Notes under the pieces: model-generated
The model's database searches: none
The model's input: the letters and a program-made list of their open reading frames with translations, nothing else
What the model was told of the DNA's origin: nothing
Program-made: the position numbers and the translations under genes
Assembly (NCBI GenBank): GCA_005116795.1
Contig: SWDL01000232.1
Location: 1-8,311, forward strand
Length of the DNA: 8,311 nucleotides
Direction of reading: 5' to 3'
DNA from: Nitrospira sp.
Lineage (GTDB): Bacteria; Nitrospirota; Nitrospiria; Nitrospirales; Nitrospiraceae
Shown here: piece after piece, positions 4,249 through 8,311 of the stretch
Position numbering within the stretch: the stretch's first letter is position 1
Layout: each line of letters begins with the position of its first letter

Positions 4249-4509
4249 TCAGGCCATCCCCTCGACCGGAATGCCTTCCTCGATCAGCATGATGGGGATG
4301 TCCTCGCGAACCGGGTAGAGTATCTTCTTGTCCGCTCTGAGAAGGCCCCCATCCAGTTTTTCACTCACCGGCTGACCCGCCTTGTTCTTCACATCGCCCT
4401 TTCCAATTCGGTCATTCAGCAGATGAATCAGCCGTTCATCGGCCCTCGTCACCTCCTGCTTGGTCTCCGGACAGCACAAAATCGCCAGCAGCTCATTATC
4501 GATATTCAT
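4249..4509 (-). CDS. Trm112 family protein (YcaR-like)
   Basis: An 86-residue reverse-strand protein. It opens with NIDNELLAILCCPETKQEV, the Trm112/UPF0434 hallmark (LLxILxCPxxK), and ends with ILYPVREDIPIMLIEEGIPV, the equally typical YPVxDGIPxML segment. The middle (DERLIHLLNDRIGKGDVKNK, AGQPVSEKLDGGLL) is an insert longer than in the roughly 60-residue enterobacterial YcaR. In eukaryotes and archaea Trm112 is a zinc-binding partner that activates methyltransferases; bacterial members are less well characterised and a similar partner role is inferred. Only the C-C pair near residues 12-13 remains of possible zinc ligands, so metal binding is doubtful. A GAGG site precedes the ATG at 4509. 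It is divergent from the DUF502 gene. Confidence 0.85.
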   Translation of the reverse strand: MNIDNELLAILCCPETKQEVTRADERLIHLLNDRIGKGDVKNKAGQPVSEKLDGGLLRADKKILYPVREDIPIMLIEEGIPVEGMA

Positions 4510-4562
4510 CGTATCCTCATCGTTGTCCGTTCCAGGTCAGACATCGATCGCACGTGCCCGGT

Positions 4563-4591
4563 AGGATAGGAAAACTGACGTACAAGTGCAA
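4563..4591 (-). promoter_or_regulatory. Weak promoter candidate for the Trm112-like gene
   Basis: On the reverse strand TTGCAC (4591-4586) is followed after 17 bases by TATCCT (4568-4563). The spacing is ideal but each box matches consensus only partly. It lies about 55 bases before the start codon in the divergent gap. Confidence 0.3.
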
Positions 4592-4662
4592 GGGGGACTC
4601 GCTCATTCCGGCATGCAGGCGCCGGGAGAATCTGGTAGACTGGCATCCGTCCACGCCCAGCC

Positions 4663-5322
4663 ATGCACATATTTGCCCACGGCAAGCATGCGTTTCTCAC
4701 CGGCCTCCTGATCATCATCCCGGCCTGGGGGACGTTTCTTATTCTCGACAAGCTGGTCTCCACGTTGGATCACCTCGTGGGGCAACTGCTCGGCCCCTTC
4801 ATTCGAGAGGATGCGCCGGGCCTGGGCCTCATCACGGGGCTGCTCCTTCTTCTTCTTGCCGGGGTCCTGACGACCAGGCTCGCCGGACAACGGCTCTTTG
4901 AATGGACGGAACGGTCGTTGGAGCGGATCCCGGTCGTCGGCGGTATTTACCGGACGATGAAAGGTGTCGGCGATCTCGCCAACTTTCGATCGCGATTCGG
5001 TCGGAGCACGGTGGTTGCCTTTCCGTTCCCCCGGGACGGGCTGTGGGCGCTGGGTTTTGTTCTGGGCCCTGCACCACGACCGGTTCAAACTGTGACCCCG
5101 GTCCCCCTCGCCATGCTCTTTGTGCCGACCGCGATTCACCCCTTCACGGGCTATCTGGCCTTCGTGCCACAGCACAGCCTCCGTCCGGTCAACCTGCCGC
5201 CTGAGGAAGCGATGAAAATCGAGTTTTCCGCCGGTCTGTACAACCAGGTACGAACCGGGTCTCCCGGACGTCCGAGCCGGCCGACCGCCGGACAGGCAGA
5301 CGAGGAGGCGAGGCCGCAATGA
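4663..5322 (+). CDS. DUF502 family membrane protein
   Basis: A 219-residue inner-membrane protein with the DUF502 layout. A first membrane helix lies near residues 11-31 (FLTGLLIIIPAWGTFLIL) and a second near 53-71 (GLGLITGLLLLLLAGVLTT). These are followed by the conserved ERIPVVGGIYRTMKGVGD (about 87-104) and a soluble part with VVAFPFPRDGLWALGFVLG, MLFVPTAIHPFTGYLAFVP and LPPEEAMKIEFSAGL. The spacing IP..xxIY..xK and the VPTxxxPxTG motif are family marks. The biochemical role of DUF502 proteins is not established. The last 20 residues are Pro/Arg/Glu-rich and probably disordered. No good ribosome site precedes ATG 4663, but it directly precedes the membrane domain. The stop overlaps the next start by 4 bases (ATGA), so it is coupled to the acetyltransferase. 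Confidence 0.88.
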   Translation: MHIFAHGKHAFLTGLLIIIPAWGTFLILDKLVSTLDHLVGQLLGPFIREDAPGLGLITGLLLLLLAGVLTTRLAGQRLFEWTERSLERIPVVGGIYRTMKGVGDLANFRSRFGRSTVVAFPFPRDGLWALGFVLGPAPRPVQTVTPVPLAMLFVPTAIHPFTGYLAFVPQHSLRPVNLPPEEAMKIEFSAGLYNQVRTGSPGRPSRPTAGQADEEARPQ

Positions 5323-5825
5323 AACACCCGCGCGCGATCGTCATTCGTCGGGCGCAACCGGCGGACATCGAGGTGCTCGTCGGATTCAGCGCGTCGATGG
5401 CGCGTGAAACGGAAGGCCGAGAGCTGGACCCGCAGCGCCTCCGAGCCGGAACCCAGTCTGTCTTTGACGATCCTGCCAGGGGATTTTATCTCGTGGCGGA
5501 AGTCGGCGGGGCTCCGCGCGGAGCCGTGGTGGGACAACTCATGATCACCTTTGAATGGAGCGATTGGCGGAATGCGACCTTCTGGTGGATTCAGAGTGTG
5601 TATGTGGCGCCGGACTGGCGCCGTCAGGGGGTCTACCGGCAGCTCCATCAAGCCGTGATGGAGGAGGCCAGGCAGAACCCACAGGTCTGCGGCGTCCGCC
5701 TGTATGTCGAACGTGAGAACCGGGTGGCGCAGACGGTGTATGACCGGGTGGGGCTCGCGCGGTCTGTCTACCAAGTGTTTGAGGAAGATTTTGTGCCGGC
5801 CAAGCACCGTATGTCGAATCGTTGA
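5319..5825 (+). CDS. GNAT family N-acetyltransferase
   Basis: A 168-residue single-domain GNAT enzyme that would transfer acetyl from acetyl-CoA to an unknown amine. Visible parts are the N-terminal strand IVIRRAQPADIEVLVGF, and the core strand ATFWWIQSVYVAPDWR leading into the CoA pyrophosphate loop RRQGVYRQLH (about residues 101-110). The later strand-helix VRLYVERENRVAQTVYDRVG (about 126-145) has the conserved NxxAxxxYxxxG pattern. The Q/RxxGxG/A loop here reads RRQGVY, so the last glycine is replaced by Tyr. Length is normal. ATG 5319 overlaps the stop of the DUF502 gene. The substrate cannot be told from sequence, and coupling to a membrane protein gives no clear hint. Confidence 0.9.
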   Translation: MKHPRAIVIRRAQPADIEVLVGFSASMARETEGRELDPQRLRAGTQSVFDDPARGFYLVAEVGGAPRGAVVGQLMITFEWSDWRNATFWWIQSVYVAPDWRRQGVYRQLHQAVMEEARQNPQVCGVRLYVERENRVAQTVYDRVGLARSVYQVFEEDFVPAKHRMSNR

Positions 5826-5876
5826 CCAAGGGAGGGCCGCGCCTGTGACCATCGAGCAGAAGAGAGGGGGGGAGGC

Positions 5877-6278
5877 ATGAACGCCGTCTCCCGCGCAGCC
5901 CTGATCGGACTTCTGGCCCTGACGCTCCTGGGCGGCTGTGCCTTTGCACGAGGGAGCTACGGAGAAGAAGTGACGCAAGGCAACATGGCGGCCATAAAGA
6001 AGGGAGTCAGTACGAGGGCTGATGTGGCCGCGCTCCTCGGGGCGCCGGATCGTATCATCGAGGCCAATGGACACGAGTTTTTTCATTACTATCATTTTGA
6101 TGTGAAGTCTGGATTTTTCTCGATAATTATTTTGACGCTGACACGCACCAACATAAAGAGTGACGACATCTTTATCGTGTTTGATCGAAATGGTCTGGTA
6201 GAGGAAGTGGTGGCAGGAAAGAAGAAGCCTAATCTGGAATTTCAGATCTGGCCTTTTGACTGGCCCTTTGGGCCATAG
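5877..6278 (+). CDS. Lipoprotein with SmpA/OmlA (BamE-like) domain, copy 1
   Basis: A 133-residue lipoprotein. The signal peptide NAVSRAALIGLLALTLLGG is followed by the lipobox LLGGC, with lipidated C21; the +2 residue is Ala, so an outer-membrane destination is expected. The mature part has the SmpA/OmlA signature MAAIKKGVSTRADVAALLG, APDRI (about residues 37-60), the helix-helix start of the BamE-like fold, then strands around HEFFHYYHFDV and DDIFIVFDRNGLVEEVV. It ends FQIWPFDWPFGP. A strong site (the G-run with GGAGG, 5867-5874) precedes ATG 5877. BamE itself helps assemble outer-membrane proteins. Many paralogues with this domain have unknown roles, so I claim the fold only. DNA from about 6060 is visibly more AT-rich than the neighbours. 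The next lipoprotein starts 26 bases after the stop. Confidence 0.82.
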   Translation: MNAVSRAALIGLLALTLLGGCAFARGSYGEEVTQGNMAAIKKGVSTRADVAALLGAPDRIIEANGHEFFHYYHFDVKSGFFSIIILTLTRTNIKSDDIFIVFDRNGLVEEVVAGKKKPNLEFQIWPFDWPFGP

Positions 6279-6304
6279 TGCCTCGCTACAGGAGAGAAGC
6301 TGAG

Positions 6305-6739
6305 GTGTCAAAGCGCTTGAGTGTCTCACTGTTCCTGGTGCTCATCGGTTTGGCAGGATGTTATCGAGGTCCGTTGTCCTGGCAACGGGTGACACTCAAC
6401 CAACCCATTACTTCGGACCAGATCGGATTTATTCAAGATGGGCAGACGACCCTTACCGAAGTCGTCGACAATCTAGGCGCTCCCGATGAGATCGTGAAAC
6501 TACAAGAACGACTTGTGGCGCGGTATCATTTTACTGATGGGAAATACTTTCGAGCAGACTACGGGTGGGGCCTACGCGCTGTCATTCCCATCTTTGCCCC
6601 TGACCTGATTCTAGGTGGAGGCGGATTTGGAACCGACGTGTTCGAGGTCAGTTGCGATTCACATCTTGTCGTCCAGCAGCATGCGTTTGCGTTCCACGTG
6701 AACTCCTCAAAGTATCGTGCGTGGCCATTCAGCGATTAG
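6305..6739 (+). CDS. Lipoprotein with SmpA/OmlA (BamE-like) motif, copy 2
   Basis: GTG 6305 is chosen over the in-frame GTG at 6278 because AGGAG (6290-6294) precedes it at 10 bases and a clean signal peptide follows: SKRLSVSLFLVLIGLAGC, lipobox LAGC, C19. The 144-residue protein repeats the pattern of its upstream neighbour: GQTTLTEVVDNLGAPDEI (about 46-63) against GVSTRADVAALLGAPDRI, then an aromatic strand ARYHFTDGKYFRADY. It ends KYRAWPFSD, sharing the terminal WPF. A Gly-rich hydrophobic insert (APDLILGGGGFGTD) is peculiar to this copy. The two look like diverged tandem paralogues and are probably co-transcribed. The function is likely envelope-related and otherwise unknown. Confidence 0.78.
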   Translation: MSKRLSVSLFLVLIGLAGCYRGPLSWQRVTLNQPITSDQIGFIQDGQTTLTEVVDNLGAPDEIVKLQERLVARYHFTDGKYFRADYGWGLRAVIPIFAPDLILGGGGFGTDVFEVSCDSHLVVQQHAFAFHVNSSKYRAWPFSD

Positions 6740-6794
6740 CCTCATATGGCCAAGGGTATTGCCGGCAGGACCGGCAGGAGTGGAGTGTTGTGGG

Positions 6795-6824
6795 TTGGTC
6801 ATTCCTTCCGAACCCGACTATAAT
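6795..6824 (+). promoter_or_regulatory. Promoter candidate for the LOG-family gene
   Basis: A perfect -10 TATAAT (6819-6824) is preceded after 18 bases by TTGGTC (6795-6800). The expected start is at about 6831-6832, on the GTG codon taken as gene start, which would make the mRNA leaderless. If translation instead begins at GTG 6790, which has GGAG upstream, this promoter would lie inside the gene and could not serve it. Confidence 0.4.
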
Positions 6825-6831
6825 CCCGGTC

Positions 6832-7696
6832 GTGGCACGACCATCTCCTAAGCGGCAGGCACTGCTCAAGGCGATCCGCCGGGCGCCGGCGTACCGACGT
6901 GCGGATCAAGATACGGAGTTCCTGGATCGCGAGGAACTCCGTCCGGTCCGCCTGCAGCTCGAATTGCTCAAGCCGGAGCTCATCCAGCAACAGGAGGGCA
7001 TTCGCTCGACTATTGTGGTGTTCGGGAGCGCCAGACTGGTCGAACCGTCTGCTGCGAAAGCCAGGATGGAGAAATCCAAGACAGCCCTTCGGGCACGGCC
7101 GAGGGACCCGGCGCACCGCAGAGCCCTGTCTATCGCCAGGGAACAACTCGCGCTCTCCCGCTACTATGATGAGGCCCGAGAATTCGGTCGATTGGTGTCC
7201 TCGACCTGCCAGGTTGACGGCCACTGTGAGTATGTCGTCGTCACCGGGGGGGGGGCCGGGGATCATGGAAGCCGCGAATCGAGGCGCCGCCGACGTCGGC
7301 GCCAAGTCCATCGGGTTGAACATTACGCTCCCGCACGAGCAGGAGCCGAATCCCTATATCACGCCGAGTCTCTGCTTCCAGTTCCGGTACTTCGCCCTGA
7401 GAAAGATGCACTTCTTGCTGCGGGCGCGCGCGCTGGTCGCATTCCCCGGAGGGTTCGGCACGCTCGACGAGCTGTTCGAGACCCTCACCTTGCTGCAAAC
7501 GGGGAAAGTCACGGGTGTCACGGTCGTCCTCTTCGGGAAGACCTTCTGGGACAGGGTGATCAACTGGCCGTTCCTGGTCGAGCAGGGGCTGATCAGTCCC
7601 GAGGATATCCGCTTGTTCCAGTACGCGGAAACGGCGGAAGCGGCCTGGGACCTCATTATGCGAAACCACCCTGCGGATCAGGTGCATCCGTCATGA
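6832..7696 (+). pseudogene. LOG family protein (TIGR00730-like), frame broken at a G10 run
   Basis: Two frames together encode one LOG-family Rossmann-fold protein of about 287 residues. The first frame gives a family-typical N-terminal extension (KRQALLKAIRRAPAYRRAD, ELRPVRLQLELLKPELIQ), then STIVVFGSARL and YYDEAREFGRLVS, up to YVVVTGGG. At 7246-7255 stands a run of ten G. With nine G the frame would continue as GGGPGIMEAANRGA, the nucleotide-binding motif. The second frame then runs intact through FRYFALRKMHFLLRA, AFPGGFGTLDELFE (the PGGxGTxxE signature, about residue 205) and TVVLFGKTFWD, to TGA 7694-7696. LOG proteins hydrolyse cytokinin ribotides or other nucleoside monophosphates; the physiological substrate of this longer bacterial type is uncertain. 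The homopolymer points to a sequencing error or a slippage site. The start at GTG 6832 is inferred (GTG 6790 is the alternative). The stop overlaps the next gene by 4 bases. Confidence 0.85.
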
Positions 7697-8311
7697 AGAT
7701 CAGTTTCCACGGGGCCGCCAAGTCTGTGACCGGAAGCCGACACTTGGTGGAGGCCGGAGGGGCCCGTGTGCTGTTGGATTGCGGCATGTTTCAAGGGCGT
7801 CGGCAAGAGACCGAACGACAGAATCGTGAGCTGGGCTTCGACCCGAAGGCCGTCGATGCCGTGCTCCTGTCTCACGCCCATGTCGACCATTCCGGGGCCT
7901 TGCCCTCCCTGGTCAAACAGGGGTTTCCCGGGAAGGTCTATCTCACGCGTGGGACGGGCGATCTGGCGACGCTCCTCCTGGAAGACTCCGCGCGCATCCA
8001 GGAAGGCGATTGCGCCTATGTCAACAAACGGGAAGCCCGTCGCGGCAAGCAATGCGTGCGTCCGTTTTATGACCGCGACGACGTCCGCGCCATCACGGAG
8101 CGATTCATCGGCATGCGGTACGACGATCCGGTGACGGTGCGGCCGCGTGTGCAATGCAGCTTCCACGATGCCGGACATATTCTCGGCTCCGCAGCCGTGC
8201 GCCTGACGGTCTCGGGTCGCGGGAATTCCACCACGGTGCTGTTTACCGGCGACCTCGGGCGCAAGCAGATGCCGATCCTGCGCGATCCGGAAGGCCCCCC
8301 ACCCTGCGATG
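7693..8311 (+). CDS. MBL-fold, beta-CASP RNA-processing nuclease (cut by window edge)
   Basis: The first 206 residues of a metallo-beta-lactamase-fold hydrolase of the CPSF73/YSH1-like type. The N-terminus KISFHGAAKSVTGSRHLVE is characteristic of this group. Zinc ligands follow in order: HAHVDH (residues 61-66), H162 in DAGHILGS, and D187 in LFTGDLG. The residue pattern GQxxFxxxxGxxxGS and the region between H66 and H162 match the family, and the beta-CASP domain should begin beyond the right edge. Relatives act as endo/exoribonucleases on RNA 3' or 5' ends. ATG 7693 overlaps the LOG-family stop (ATGA), so the two are an operon. All visible catalytic residues are present. Confidence 0.92.
   Translation, partial: MKISFHGAAKSVTGSRHLVEAGGARVLLDCGMFQGRRQETERQNRELGFDPKAVDAVLLSHAHVDHSGALPSLVKQGFPGKVYLTRGTGDLATLLLEDSARIQEGDCAYVNKREARRGKQCVRPFYDRDDVRAITERFIGMRYDDPVTVRPRVQCSFHDAGHILGSAAVRLTVSGRGNSTTVLFTGDLGRKQMPILRDPEGPPPCD

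Noticed and set aside
4603..5319. 238-residue open frame on the reverse strand
   Set aside because: It is the mirror of the DUF502 gene, with a charged low-complexity composition and no domain.
5151..6329. 392-residue open frame on the reverse strand
   Set aside because: It runs antisense across the GNAT gene and the first lipoprotein, both of which have clear domains, signal sequence and start signals. The reverse translation has no recognisable motif.
6899..7264. Start of the LOG-family C-terminal frame at 6899
   Set aside because: Before the G10 run this frame gives Ser/Arg/Asn-rich nonsense. The true N-terminal part lies in the frame beginning at 6832.
1..8311. CRISPR array, rRNA, phage genes or complete insertion sequence
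   Set aside because: No regularly spaced repeats, rRNA signatures, structural phage proteins or intact transposase can be seen anywhere in the window.

Overview
The window looks like chromosomal DNA of a GC-rich Gram-negative bacterium. A Nitrospira-like member of the Nitrospirota is my best guess, from the overall feel of the proteins (DUF502 protein, Trm112-like protein, a LOG-family protein with a long N-terminal extension next to a beta-CASP nuclease). This is inference only, since no marker gene is present. I find no large new system. The left third is a worn accessory/defence segment and the right two thirds is ordinary chromosome.

Left, accessory part (1-2670). The 3' end of a type I restriction hsdR gene runs in from the left edge. 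It is followed by a tiny, apparently frameshifted ORF and a GC-rich, hairpin-rich gap. A tRNA-Cys(GCA) with its own promoter and an encoded CCA follows. Just after the tRNA lies a RelB/RelE-type toxin-antitoxin pair whose toxin is broken by a single extra base. A structured gap comes next, with two tandem hairpins and perhaps a decayed reverse-strand gene fragment. Then comes a VapB (AbrB-type)/VapC (PIN) pair with a good promoter and AGTACTAC repeats placed like an operator. The vapC 3' end runs into a 214-bp segment bounded by 18-bp inverted repeats, a MITE-like element or IS relic. It replaces the toxin's C-terminus and removes the usual fourth acidic PIN residue. Both toxins therefore look damaged while both antitoxins are intact.

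Middle part (2675-4509). Two small soluble proteins of unknown function (2675-3004 and 3080-3466) each have a promoter candidate and a good ribosome binding site. A strong intrinsic terminator follows, then a two-helix membrane protein and a small zinc-ribbon protein with a Pro/Arg-rich N-terminus. On the reverse strand lies a Trm112-family protein, convergent with the zinc-ribbon gene.

Right part (4663-8311). A DUF502 membrane protein overlaps a GNAT acetyltransferase by 4 bases. These are followed by two consecutive lipoproteins of the SmpA/OmlA (BamE-like) type, both ending in a Trp-Pro-Phe motif and lying in visibly more AT-rich DNA. Last comes a LOG-family (TIGR00730-like) gene whose frame is broken by a run of ten G at the nucleotide-binding motif, overlapping by 4 bases a beta-CASP metallo-beta-lactamase-fold RNase that runs off the right edge. 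The single-base lesions at homopolymers (LOG, the 508 ORF) could be sequencing errors, while the vapC lesion is structural and more likely real.
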